DNA of 64,000 bases from Bacteroidia bacterium (GTDB taxonomy: Bacteria; Bacteroidota; Bacteroidia; CAIKAF01). Numbering within the stretch: position 1 is the stretch's first letter; each line of letters opens with the position of its first letter. Below, piece after piece: positions 42,482-51,407 of the stretch. Location of the stretch: NCBI GenBank assembly GCA_016742095.1, contig JACVCJ010000020.1, positions 1 through 64,000 on the forward strand, written 5' to 3'. Both the position numbers and the translations under genes were made by a program. The notes beneath the pieces were generated by a model. The model did not search any database. It was given only the letters and a program-made list of their open reading frames with translations, and was not told where the DNA came from.

Positions 42482-43042
42482 TTACAGTAGTTTTAAATAA
42501 TTTTCGTACACCAGGCGTACGGGCAGGCCCATTACATTGTAAAAGCAGCCGTTCACCTTATCGATGCCCAGGTAACCGATGCTGTCCTGTATCCCGTAGC
42601 CTCCGGCTTTATCGTACGGGTTTCCGTGCTGCAGGTAATAGGCGATCAGGGCTTCGTCCAGTTCGCGGAACCAGACCTCGGTTGTATCGGAAAAGGATAC
42701 AATCTGTCCGGCCGGGTTGCGCATACACACGCCCGTGACCACTTTGTGGCTGCGGCCGCTGAGTTTCTTAAGCATACGTACGGCTTCCTCTTCGGTGGCG
42801 GGTTTGTTCAGGATCTCGTCCGGGAATACCACGGTGGTATCGGCGGTCAGGACGATCAGTTCCTGTTTTTCTACGCGTTCCATTTTCTTGCAGGCCAGGT
42901 AAGGAGCCACTTCCGCCAGGGGCATATCCTCAGGGAAATCTTCGTCGCCATCGCTGCTTACGCGCGTTACAATAAAACCGGCTCCTTCCAGCAGCTGTAA
43001 ACGCCGCGGTGAATTGGAAGCCAGTGCAATAGGTAGATTCAT
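42482..43042 (-). CDS. maf: Maf-family nucleoside triphosphate pyrophosphatase
   Basis: A 186-residue Maf/HAM1-fold house-cleaning enzyme that hydrolyses non-canonical or UTP/dTTP-type nucleotides to monophosphates. ASNSPRRLQLL near the N-terminus, LTADTTVVFPDEILNKP and GGYGIQDSIGYLGID are diagnostic; the catalytic aspartate and substrate lysine positions are present. Second gene of an operon after the UbiA gene, with a 4-base ATGA overlap. Confidence 0.94.
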   Translation of the reverse strand: MNLPIALASNSPRRLQLLEGAGFIVTRVSSDGDEDFPEDMPLAEVAPYLACKKMERVEKQELIVLTADTTVVFPDEILNKPATEEEAVRMLKKLSGRSHKVVTGVCMRNPAGQIVSFSDTTEVWFRELDEALIAYYLQHGNPYDKAGGYGIQDSIGYLGIDKVNGCFYNVMGLPVRLVYENYLKLL

Positions 43043-43893
43043 AAATAAAAATAAGCCAGAATTCCGCTCAAAAATACGACTTTTAGCAGGGCGGAGGCCA
43101 TCCGGAAATGGCGTTTTTCACTGCCGGTCCACAACACAATGACAACCAGCGAGAAGAGCAGCAGCCAAACGATGCCCACCCAGTTGTTCAGTCGCCAGGC
43201 CAGTACCAGCAATGCTCCCTGGCAGACCAGTAAGCCCAGGCGGCATAGCCACACGGCGGCAACCGGGCCCAGCAGCACCACACCCGTTTTAAAACCCGCC
43301 CGGCGGTCGCCTTCATGATCTTCCAGGTCTTTGATCCACTCGCGCAGCAGCGAAAAGAAAAAGGCCAGCACGCTGCACAGCACCAGGGGCTGTACATACG
43401 CTTCGTTGAGCAGTTCCCATTTGCTGTTCCAGGGCTGTTTTTCGGTAACAAGCAGGTAGGGGGCAAAAACGCTGAGTCCGCTCAGGAAGGCCACCAGTAC
43501 ATTGCCCGCAAAGCCTGTGTATTTACCGTAACGGGCATAGAAAGCCAGCAGCAGATTGGCCAGCAATACAATACCCATAGCGTACAGTGAAAGGGTGGCA
43601 ATGGCACAGAGTACTGCGGCCAGTAGCGTACCCAGGTAAATGCGTACAGTGTTGCGCGGGCCGAACAGCATAACCAGGCTAGGCCGGCCGGGCTTATTGA
43701 TGCGGTCGGTCTCCGTATCGTAATAATCGTTCAGCATATTGCCGGCCATCAGGCTCAGGGCCGTAGCCGCCGTAAAAAGCAGCGCAGCCCCGTACATCTC
43801 CGGGAATACCGAAAAGGACAGGTATACGTATATACATACCGTAACAACGTTCAGGAAACGGACGGATACGAGTACATTTTTTAGCTTTTTCAT
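43039..43893 (-). CDS. UbiA-family prenyltransferase
   Basis: A 284-residue membrane prenyltransferase with about eight helices. The first allyl-diphosphate motif is Asn55-Asp56-YY-Asp59-TET-Asp63 (NDYYDTETDRINKPGRP), the second KDLEDHEGDRRAGFKT. In Bacteroidota the copy next to maf is usually annotated as a geranylgeranylglycerol-phosphate-transferase-like enzyme; its true substrate is not proven. It heads an operon with maf and a small protein and is divergent from the secreted protease. Confidence 0.9.
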   Translation of the reverse strand: MKKLKNVLVSVRFLNVVTVCIYVYLSFSVFPEMYGAALLFTAATALSLMAGNMLNDYYDTETDRINKPGRPSLVMLFGPRNTVRIYLGTLLAAVLCAIATLSLYAMGIVLLANLLLAFYARYGKYTGFAGNVLVAFLSGLSVFAPYLLVTEKQPWNSKWELLNEAYVQPLVLCSVLAFFFSLLREWIKDLEDHEGDRRAGFKTGVVLLGPVAAVWLCRLGLLVCQGALLVLAWRLNNWVGIVWLLLFSLVVIVLWTGSEKRHFRMASALLKVVFLSGILAYFYL

Positions 43894-43932
43894 ACGTTAT
43901 CGGTACAAATTAACTATTTTTACAGGTGAATA

Positions 43933-46101
43933 ATGAAGACTTTAGGCACATTATTTTCGGCCCTGTGCCTCTGCACCGCCGTTTTTGCACAGCTTCCTGC
44001 CTCTCTTTCAGGTACCGTAACGCTGCCCAAACCTGCCGTGTGGAATATTGCCGCGCCAACATCTGCGCAGTTGCCGGCAGCCGGAACCGATAAAGTATAC
44101 GATTTCGGTATCCCCGTTCCGCTGGATACCGGCCTGCAACTTTCGGGCTTTACGGCGCTGGGTAAGGGGGTACACGTAAAACAGCTTATTTTTGAATCGG
44201 AAGGCGCCTTATCGCTCAACTTTTTTTTCTCGGATATCTCGGCGCCCGAAGGTACCCGCTTCTGGCTCTTTAACGAATACGGCGTATTGGGGCCTTACAG
44301 TCCTTCCGAAGCCGCACTGGACGGCTCTTTTGTGACCCTGCCCCTGGGTGGGCAGCGTTGTACGCTGGAGATACAGTCGTCCCGTGCCGATGCCTGGTTC
44401 CATGCCCGGCTGCAGTCGGCCATCTACGGCATACGTGCCGATTTTCTGCCCGCCAAGGGTTTCGGCTCTTCGGGCAACTGTAATGTGAACATTAATTGTC
44501 CGCAGGGCACTAACTGGCAGACGGAGAAACGTTCGGCCGTGATGCTGCTTACCAGCGGTGGTTCGCGTTTCTGTTCCGGAGCGCTCGTGAACAATACCGC
44601 CGAAGACGGCAGACCCTATATCCTCACTGCCAATCACTGCAATGTGACCACGTCCACGGTGTTCATGTTCAATTACGAAAGCCCGGACTGCAGCGATATA
44701 GACGGTCCGCAGACCCAGACGGTGAACGGTGCCGTGATCCATGCCCGGCATGCCCCTTCGGACTTTGCCCTGCTGGAAATGAACTTTCCGCCGCCGGCCA
44801 ATTACTTTGCCTATTACAGCGGCTGGGACCGCAGCGGAACGGCTACCAAAGACCATGTGGGCATTCATCATCCCAAAGGAGATATTAAAAAAATAAGCCG
44901 GGACACCTCCCTGATACTGGATACCTGTTATACCTGCGCCGATCCGGCCCAGAACCACTGGAAGGTACAGAAATGGGATTCCGGCACCACGGAAGGCGGT
45001 TCCAGCGGATCGCCCCTGTACGACGCCGCACACCGCATTGTGGGACAGTTGCACGGCGGACAGGCTTCCTGCAGCAATCCCAACGGCAGCGATTTTTACG
45101 GTAAATTCTCCGTGAGCTGGGAGGGTGGAGGTACACCCGATACCCGGCTGCGCGACTGGCTCGATCCGGCCAATACCGGGGTCATGACCCTGGACGGACA
45201 TCAGCCTTCCACCGCGCCCGTTGCCTACGGGGTGGACATCAGTTCCTTTACATCGGCCGATTCGGTGACCTGCGCCGACAGCGCCAACGTATTTGTACTG
45301 ATCTCGAACATCGGCTTTCAGCAGCTCGATTCCGTTTGTGTACAGCTGAACATAGGTGATGACAGCCTGCTGCAATGCAAGGGCGGCAGCTGGGATTACA
45401 GCGACCAGGTGATGTTCAGTTTTCCGTCGCAGTCGCTCGGTCTTTTCGGGGAAAACACGTTCCGGGCCATGGCCTGGTCTCCCGGCACCACGGCTGCCGA
45501 TACGGCGGAATATACGGTCGTGCGTGTGCATGGGGCCGAAGTACGCCTGGTAGTGCAGTATGATCTGTACCCGCAGGAATTTTCCTGGGAGATAAAAGAC
45601 GCATCCGGCAATGTGGTAGAAAGCGGCTCGGGCCTGAATGCCTCCGCACAGTCCACCGACACCCTGAACATCTGCCTGCCGTATGCCTGTTACACGCTGC
45701 GCCTCAGCGATTCCGGGGAGGACGGGCTTTGCTGCGGCTTTGGTAACGGTCGCGCTGAACTTTTAGACATCAACGGTATACAAATAGGAGCGTGGAGCAG
45801 TTTCGGCGCTTCGCAGGAGCTGGATTTCTGTAATCCGTATACACCCGGTCTTACGGACAAGGACATTTTTGTGTTCCCGAATCCCGCTTCCGGCAGCATT
45901 AATGTGGCCCTGCCCGGCAACCTGTACGAACAGGCCGAGCTGCTGCTGATCTGCGACATGAACGGGAAAGTGTTGGTAAAAAAGGAAAATGACTTGAAAT
46001 ATTTAAATACTTTTGACGTTTCAAACTGGGCTCAGGGCGTATATATCGTATATATGCGTTCCGGCAAGAACAAGGCCCGCACCCGTTTTGTGAAGATATA
46101 A
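43933..46101 (+). CDS. Secreted lysyl-endopeptidase-like serine protease with T9SS domain
   Basis: A 722-residue exported protease. It has a signal peptide (ends AVFAQ), an N-terminal beta-sandwich propeptide-like region, then a trypsin-fold domain with catalytic His235 (TANHC), Asp277 (PSDFALLEM) and Ser358 in GGSSGSPL, the layout of Achromobacter protease I/lysyl endopeptidase (S1). Further beta domains follow, and the tail (FVFPNPASGSINVALP) is a type IX sorting domain. It should degrade proteins outside the cell. Start ATG 43933 is 39 bases from the divergent UbiA gene. Confidence 0.92.
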   Translation: MKTLGTLFSALCLCTAVFAQLPASLSGTVTLPKPAVWNIAAPTSAQLPAAGTDKVYDFGIPVPLDTGLQLSGFTALGKGVHVKQLIFESEGALSLNFFFSDISAPEGTRFWLFNEYGVLGPYSPSEAALDGSFVTLPLGGQRCTLEIQSSRADAWFHARLQSAIYGIRADFLPAKGFGSSGNCNVNINCPQGTNWQTEKRSAVMLLTSGGSRFCSGALVNNTAEDGRPYILTANHCNVTTSTVFMFNYESPDCSDIDGPQTQTVNGAVIHARHAPSDFALLEMNFPPPANYFAYYSGWDRSGTATKDHVGIHHPKGDIKKISRDTSLILDTCYTCADPAQNHWKVQKWDSGTTEGGSSGSPLYDAAHRIVGQLHGGQASCSNPNGSDFYGKFSVSWEGGGTPDTRLRDWLDPANTGVMTLDGHQPSTAPVAYGVDISSFTSADSVTCADSANVFVLISNIGFQQLDSVCVQLNIGDDSLLQCKGGSWDYSDQVMFSFPSQSLGLFGENTFRAMAWSPGTTAADTAEYTVVRVHGAEVRLVVQYDLYPQEFSWEIKDASGNVVESGSGLNASAQSTDTLNICLPYACYTLRLSDSGEDGLCCGFGNGRAELLDINGIQIGAWSSFGASQELDFCNPYTPGLTDKDIFVFPNPASGSINVALPGNLYEQAELLLICDMNGKVLVKKENDLKYLNTFDVSNWAQGVYIVYMRSGKNKARTRFVKI

Positions 46102-46102
46102 C

Positions 46103-46756
46103 ATGAAAAGAACTGTTTACATACTATTTCTGATGCTGTTCTGTGCAACGGCCGCGTCTGCCCAGAAGGCGGATTCGGATACCACGAAAAAGATAACCGC
46201 GGTACAGATCAGCGGACTTGTGGCCGATATCGACAGCAGCAAGGCCATTCCCTTTGTTACCGTACGCATTAAAAATGCCCGCATGGGTACCATTTCCGAT
46301 TACGATGGTTTCTTTACCGTAGTGGCCAAACCCGGCGATACCCTGTTGTTCTCGAGTGTGGGGTATAAGAGCGGACTTTACTTTGTCCCCCAGAACCCGG
46401 AAGAAGATCGCATCTACATGCAGAAACAGCTGAAAAGAGATACCATTTACCTCAAGACCAAAACCGTGATGCCCTTCTCGAAAGAAGGTTTCGAAAAGGC
46501 GTTCATGGACCTGAAACTGAACGATGAAGATTACGACCGTGCCATGAAGAACCTGAATGAACAGGAACTGGCACTCGTATACGAAAATACGCCTATCTCG
46601 GGCGGAGTGGCCTTTAAGAACGTTATGGCCGAACGCAACTACCAGGCATACTACGCTGGCGGTATTCCCCCGGCCAATATCCTGAACCCCATCGCCTGGT
46701 ACAAATTCTTTGACGCACTGAAAAAAGGCAAATTCAAGAATCCCGATAAGAAATAA
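46103..46756 (+). CDS. Carboxypeptidase-like regulatory domain protein
   Basis: A 217-residue protein with a signal peptide (ends ASAQ) and a CarbopepD_reg-2-like beta-sandwich (VQISGLVADIDSSKAIPFVTV...GTISDYDGFFTVVAKPGDTLLFSSVGY). The remainder is helical and charged. These proteins are often encoded directly before a TonB-dependent receptor, as here (17-base gap), and may help its assembly or partner selection. It starts one base after the stop of the protease gene, so the three genes may share an operon. Confidence 0.82.
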   Translation: MKRTVYILFLMLFCATAASAQKADSDTTKKITAVQISGLVADIDSSKAIPFVTVRIKNARMGTISDYDGFFTVVAKPGDTLLFSSVGYKSGLYFVPQNPEEDRIYMQKQLKRDTIYLKTKTVMPFSKEGFEKAFMDLKLNDEDYDRAMKNLNEQELALVYENTPISGGVAFKNVMAERNYQAYYAGGIPPANILNPIAWYKFFDALKKGKFKNPDKK

Positions 46757-46773
46757 GGCAGCCCTGTTCCCCG

Positions 46774-49287
46774 ATGAAAAAAAAAGTAGTACTTACCTTA
46801 CTGGGATGCCTGTTTGCTCTGCTTTCCCACGCCCAGACGGCCATAGTACAGGGAACGGTTAAAGATCACCTGGGGCTGCCGCTCGCTTTTGCCCACGTAT
46901 ATGTAGAAGGCGAAAGAAGCCTCGTGAGCACGGATGCCGACGGCAAATTCAGCCTGAAAGTACCCGCCGGCCGCAAGATTGTGGTGGTGGCCAGTTATGT
47001 AGGTTTCGAGAACGAGACCCGATCTTTTAACCTGAAAGAAGGCGAAACGGTAAATTACACGCCGCTGCTGAATCCTTCCTCTACCCGCGATACGGCGGTG
47101 ATACGTGCCGAAAGACACCACGGTATGCCCACGGTGAGCATAGATCCCGAACACGCCAAGGTAATTTCCACGGTGGGCGACCCCATCATTGCCCTCATTA
47201 AATCGCAGGTGGGCGTAAACAGCAACAGCGAGCTGGGCACGGGCTATTCGGTGCGCGGGGGCAGTTTCGACGAGAACCTTATTTACATCAACGACGTAGA
47301 AGTATACCGTCCCTTCCTGGCCCGCAGCGGTCAGCAGGAGGGCCTTTCCTTCATCAACAGCGATATGATCTCAGAGATCGCCTTTTCTTCCGGTGGTTTC
47401 GAGGCCCGTTACGGCGATAAAATGTCGTCGGTACTGAATATCACCTACCGCAAACCCACCAAATTTGCCGCCGGCGGAAACATAGGCCTGCTGGGCGGAA
47501 GCGCCTATGTACAGGCCCCGCTCTTTAAAAAGCGCCTGCAGCTGAACCTGGGCGGACGTTACCGTTCCAACAACTACCTGCTGCGTTTTATGGATACCCG
47601 CGGCGAGTACAAACCCCGCTTTTACGATTTCCAGGGCCAGGCCACCTTCATCGCGTCCGAAAAGGTAGATATCTCCCTGCTGGGTATTTATTCCTCCAAC
47701 CAGTACCTGTTCTTTCCGCAGTCGCGGGAGACCTCGTTCGGCACCATACAGCAGACCTACAAACTGAGTGTGGCCATGGGCGGCCGGGAGATCACCAATT
47801 TTGCCACCGGCCTGGGCGCGCTTACCATACTGGCCAGACCGTCTGAACACGTAGAACTGAAATTCATCGGTTCCTACACCCAGACCAAAGAGAGCGAACG
47901 TTTCGATATCGAAGGTTCCTACAGGCTGGGCGAGCTGGACAATAACCCGGCCAGCGATACCTACGGCGAAGTAACCTCGCCCATCGGTTCCGGCGGCTAC
48001 ATAAACCATGCCCGCAACTTTCTCGAAGCCCGCATTATAGCGGTAGACCACAAAGGTATTTTCAGTAAGGAGAAATTTTCCATACGCTGGGGCGCCCAGT
48101 ATAAGAACGAACTGATCAACGATAAGCTGCGCGAGTGGAACATCAGCGACAGCGCCTCGTACCTGTTGCCGTACTACGGTCCGCAGGACGATACGCCGAT
48201 CAATGCACAGACCTTTGTAAAGTCGGACATCATGCTGCTTTCGCACCGGGTAAGCGGCTATACGGAATTCAATTACCGCGATCTGGCCAAAGATTCCACC
48301 CTGATCATGCTCAATATCGGGGTACGTGCCCAGTGGTGGAGCATCAACAGGGAATGGCTTATTTCGCCGCGTATGCAGCTGGCCATAACGCCCAACTGGA
48401 AACGCCGCAATATGGTGTTCCGCGTGGCGGGCGGCGTATATTACCAGGCCCCGTTCTACCGCGAACTGCGCGATATGGACGGCAGCATCAATACCAGTGT
48501 AAAGGCACAGCGTTCCATTATGGCGCTGGGCGGGCTCGATTACTACTTCAAGATATGGAAACGGCCGTTCAAACTTACGGCGGAGGCCTATTACAAGTAC
48601 CTGACCAATCTCAATCCCTACGAACTGGATAATATCCGCATCCGTTACTATGCCCAGAACAATGCCCGGGGCTTTGCCTACGGCGCCGATATGAAGCTGA
48701 ACGGCGAGTTTATCCGCGGGGTGGAGAGCTGGGCCACCATTTCCTTCCTGCAGACCAAAGAAGACATTAAAGACGATTACTATTATAAATACTACGACGT
48801 GAACGGCAACCAGATCTACCCGGGCAGCAATGTACCGGCTTTCGACAGCAGCCTGGTAACGCCGGGTTTTGTACCGCGCCCTACCGATCAGCGTGTTACC
48901 TTCAGCATTTTCTTCCAGGACAATATTCCCAAACTGCCCCAGCTGAAAGTGAGCCTGAACCTGGTGCTGGGTACGGGCTGGCCTTATGGTCCGCCCAACA
49001 AGAACCGCTATGCCGATACGCTGCGTATGCCGTTCTACCGCCGTGTGGACCTGGGTTTCCTGTACGAAGTGATCTCACCCGACATTAAGTACAAGAGCGC
49101 CCGCATGGAGAACGCCAAAAAGTACATCCGCCGTGCTGCCTTTGCGCTGGAGATATACAACCTGCTGGGGATCAACAATACCGTTTCCTACAACTGGATA
49201 CGCGATTACAAAGGCTTTTACTACAGTGTTCCCAATTACCTCACACCACGGCTTTTCAACCTGAAATTCACCATCGATTTCAAGTGA
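46774..49287 (+). CDS. TonB-dependent outer-membrane receptor
   Basis: An 837-residue receptor with signal peptide (ends SHAQ), a carboxypeptidase-regulatory-like N-terminal extension (VQGTVKDHLGLPLAFAHVY), a plug (SVRGGSFDENLIYINDVEVYRP) and a 22-strand-type barrel ending in an aromatic-terminated strand (LFNLKFTIDFK). No SusD partner follows, so it is not a classical glycan SusCD pair; metal-siderophore, peptide or cobalamin uptake are alternatives. Energy comes from TonB-ExbBD, not in the window. Confidence 0.92.
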   Translation: MKKKVVLTLLGCLFALLSHAQTAIVQGTVKDHLGLPLAFAHVYVEGERSLVSTDADGKFSLKVPAGRKIVVVASYVGFENETRSFNLKEGETVNYTPLLNPSSTRDTAVIRAERHHGMPTVSIDPEHAKVISTVGDPIIALIKSQVGVNSNSELGTGYSVRGGSFDENLIYINDVEVYRPFLARSGQQEGLSFINSDMISEIAFSSGGFEARYGDKMSSVLNITYRKPTKFAAGGNIGLLGGSAYVQAPLFKKRLQLNLGGRYRSNNYLLRFMDTRGEYKPRFYDFQGQATFIASEKVDISLLGIYSSNQYLFFPQSRETSFGTIQQTYKLSVAMGGREITNFATGLGALTILARPSEHVELKFIGSYTQTKESERFDIEGSYRLGELDNNPASDTYGEVTSPIGSGGYINHARNFLEARIIAVDHKGIFSKEKFSIRWGAQYKNELINDKLREWNISDSASYLLPYYGPQDDTPINAQTFVKSDIMLLSHRVSGYTEFNYRDLAKDSTLIMLNIGVRAQWWSINREWLISPRMQLAITPNWKRRNMVFRVAGGVYYQAPFYRELRDMDGSINTSVKAQRSIMALGGLDYYFKIWKRPFKLTAEAYYKYLTNLNPYELDNIRIRYYAQNNARGFAYGADMKLNGEFIRGVESWATISFLQTKEDIKDDYYYKYYDVNGNQIYPGSNVPAFDSSLVTPGFVPRPTDQRVTFSIFFQDNIPKLPQLKVSLNLVLGTGWPYGPPNKNRYADTLRMPFYRRVDLGFLYEVISPDIKYKSARMENAKKYIRRAAFALEIYNLLGINNTVSYNWIRDYKGFYYSVPNYLTPRLFNLKFTIDFK

Positions 49288-49288
49288 T

Positions 49289-49651
49289 ATGAAAAGGCGC
49301 TGGATGGCTTTCGTATATGCATGGAGAGGATTACGCTACGCATTCCGCACCCAGCCTAATTTTCGCATACACATGGCGGCCGTTCTCGCGGTAAATGCCG
49401 CCGGACTGTATTTTAAGATACAGGCAACGGAGTGGATACTGATCTGGATATGCATCGGTATGGTACTGGCGGCCGAACTCATCAATACGGCCATCGAAAT
49501 GCTTACGGATAAACTATGGCCGGAACGCAACCCGAAAGCCGGACATATTAAAGACCTGGCCGCAGCGGCAGTACTCGTATGCGCGCTGGCGAGCCTGGTA
49601 ACGGCGGCTGTGATCTTTGTGCCGTATTTCCGCAGTGCCCTGCAGGGATGA
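49289..49651 (+). CDS. dgkA: DgkA-type membrane lipid kinase
   Basis: A 120-residue membrane kinase of the diacylglycerol/undecaprenol kinase family. Three hydrophobic helices, an N-terminal amphipathic stretch (FRTQPNFRIHMAA) and the signature AAELINTAIEMLTD, with the catalytic glutamate, are present. Small DgkA proteins in this phylum more often phosphorylate undecaprenol than diacylglycerol, recycling lipid carrier. It follows the TonB receptor gene immediately (one-base gap). Confidence 0.9.
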   Translation: MKRRWMAFVYAWRGLRYAFRTQPNFRIHMAAVLAVNAAGLYFKIQATEWILIWICIGMVLAAELINTAIEMLTDKLWPERNPKAGHIKDLAAAAVLVCALASLVTAAVIFVPYFRSALQG

Positions 49652-49721
49652 CCAGAATGCCTTCCTGAAAAATCATTGTTTTAAGTAATGGTTAATTTCT
49701 TTTACGGTAGGTATTGCTAAC

Positions 49722-49729
49722 TATATTTG
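49722..49729 (+). promoter_or_regulatory. -7 promoter box of the MarR gene
   Basis: TATATTTG ends only four bases before the ATG at 49734, so the transcript would start on or next to the start codon (leaderless mRNA). Confidence 0.5.
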
Positions 49730-49733
49730 TGCC

Positions 49734-50225
49734 ATGGCGCAACGAACCAAAAACGCATTTACCGATCGCAAGCTTCCCCTGGGACAATACTTTTCCGTAA
49801 TGGCCAAACAGTATTTCGCTTCCCTGTCCAAACACATGGAAGACATTGACCCCGGACGCTACTTTACGGTGTTGCTTTACCTGCATTCCGAAAAAAAGGG
49901 GATACCCCAGCAGCAGATCAGTGAGAACCTGCATATCGATAAAGTTTACGTGGTAAAGATCCTCGATTACCTGGAAGAGCATAACTTTGTAGAACGGCTT
50001 GTAAATGCCGAGGACCGCAGGGAAAAGCAGGTGATGCTTACGGCCACGGGGGTGAAGAACATCGAACGCATCCGCAAAAAGGTAAAGGATTTCGAAAAGA
50101 TCGCCTTCAACGGGTTTACGGCCGATGAAATACAGCATTTTTACGAACAGATGCAGCGTATCAACGATAATTTCGAAGCCTTACCGAAGAACCCGATGCG
50201 AATAAAAATACAGCATGGTGATTAA
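49734..50225 (+). CDS. MarR family transcriptional regulator
   Basis: A 163-residue winged-helix regulator (LYLHSEKKGIPQQQISENLHIDKVYVVKILDYLEEHNFVERLVNAEDRREKQVMLTATG) of the MarR family, with the standard helix-wing layout. It precedes a complete RND efflux operon by 111 bases in the same orientation, a very common arrangement in which the MarR protein represses the pump and responds to a phenolic or drug-like ligand. No cysteine suggests thiol sensing. Confidence 0.93.
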   Translation: MAQRTKNAFTDRKLPLGQYFSVMAKQYFASLSKHMEDIDPGRYFTVLLYLHSEKKGIPQQQISENLHIDKVYVVKILDYLEEHNFVERLVNAEDRREKQVMLTATGVKNIERIRKKVKDFEKIAFNGFTADEIQHFYEQMQRINDNFEALPKNPMRIKIQHGD

Positions 50226-50226
50226 A

Positions 50227-50250
50227 AACGGCCGGAAATGGCCGTTCTTC
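50227..50250 (+). terminator. Possible attenuator-like hairpin
   Basis: AACGGCC/GGCCGTT stem with a six-base loop, followed by CTTC rather than a clean T-run, directly after the marR stop. It could weaken read-through from marR into the efflux genes. Confidence 0.4.
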
Positions 50251-50336
50251 AAAATTACTTCAGAATTGTACATTTAGTTTAAGCCATAACACAAAAAAGG
50301 ACAGTTAAAGACCTCTGCAGCAACATCTATACGAAC

Positions 50337-51401
50337 ATGAAAAAGAGAACGATTATAATCGGCATACTGGTACTGGCTTTCCTGGGCTGGATCGGCTGGA
50401 AGGTGGTCGCTAAAATGACCGCATCGGCCGAAAACGGCAAACCGGGCGCTTCGGGTACAAAGGCTATTTCGGTACTCGGCACCGTGGTAAAAGAGCAGGA
50501 CATCAGTGAGAACCTGCTCAGCAGCGGTTCGGTACTGGCATTTCAGAACGTGGTACTGAAACCCGAAGTGAGCGGCCGCGTGGTGCAGCTCAATATTAAA
50601 GAAGGCGCCATTGTACAACAGGGTACCCTGCTGATGAAGATCTTCGACAACGACCTGCAGGCCCAGCTGCGAAAACTGGAAATACAGCGCGAACTGGCCT
50701 CCAAGAATGAAACCCGCCTTAAAGAACTGCTGAAGACCAATGCCGTAAGTTCACAGGATTACGACGCGGCCCTGAACCAGCTGCACACCATTGAGGCCGA
50801 TATGGACCTGGTAAGGGCCCAGATCGCTAAAACGGAAATACGTGCGCCGTTCACCGGCAAACTCGGACTGCGCCGCATCAGCCAGGGCGCCATTGTATCC
50901 CCGGCCGATGAGATCACCACGCTCACCCAGGTTTCGCCCCTGATCGTGGAGTTCAGCATTCCCGAGCGTTATTATCCCGCGCTTACCCGCACTAAAAACG
51001 TGAAATTCACTACGGAACTTTCCAAAGATACGCTTACGGCCCCCGTATATGCCCTGGAATCCCAGGTGGACGAGGCTACGCGCGCCCTGCGTGTGCGGGC
51101 GCTGTATCCCAATAAGAACAATGCCCTGTACCCCGGCGTATTTGCCAAAGTATGGGTAAACCTGCCGCACAGCGGTCCTTCGCTCATGGTGCCTACCAAT
51201 GCCATTATCCCCGAACTGAAGGGACAGAAGGTATTTGTGGCCCGCGGAGGCAAAGCGGCCGCCGTAAAGATCAATATCGGCCTGCGTACCGATTCTACCG
51301 TACAGGTCACCAGCGGTCTTAAACCCGGCGATACGGTCATTACCACCGGCATTATGCAGTTGCGTCCCGATATGCCCGTTAAATTCACAAACCTGAAATA
51401 A
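50337..51401 (+). CDS. RND efflux periplasmic adaptor
   Basis: A 354-residue membrane-fusion protein. A single N-terminal membrane anchor (TIIIGILVLAFLGWIGWKVV), lipoyl/barrel-sandwich motifs (VVLKPEVSGRVVQLNIKEGAIVQQG and IRAPFTGKLGLRRISQGAIVSP), a helical hairpin and a C-terminal beta domain (KPGDTVITTGIMQLRPDMPVKF) are present. It is the first gene of an operon with the RND permease (6-base gap) and a TolC-type channel. It bridges pump and outer-membrane channel. Confidence 0.94.
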   Translation: MKKRTIIIGILVLAFLGWIGWKVVAKMTASAENGKPGASGTKAISVLGTVVKEQDISENLLSSGSVLAFQNVVLKPEVSGRVVQLNIKEGAIVQQGTLLMKIFDNDLQAQLRKLEIQRELASKNETRLKELLKTNAVSSQDYDAALNQLHTIEADMDLVRAQIAKTEIRAPFTGKLGLRRISQGAIVSPADEITTLTQVSPLIVEFSIPERYYPALTRTKNVKFTTELSKDTLTAPVYALESQVDEATRALRVRALYPNKNNALYPGVFAKVWVNLPHSGPSLMVPTNAIIPELKGQKVFVARGGKAAAVKINIGLRTDSTVQVTSGLKPGDTVITTGIMQLRPDMPVKFTNLK

Positions 51402-51407
51402 AGGCCT

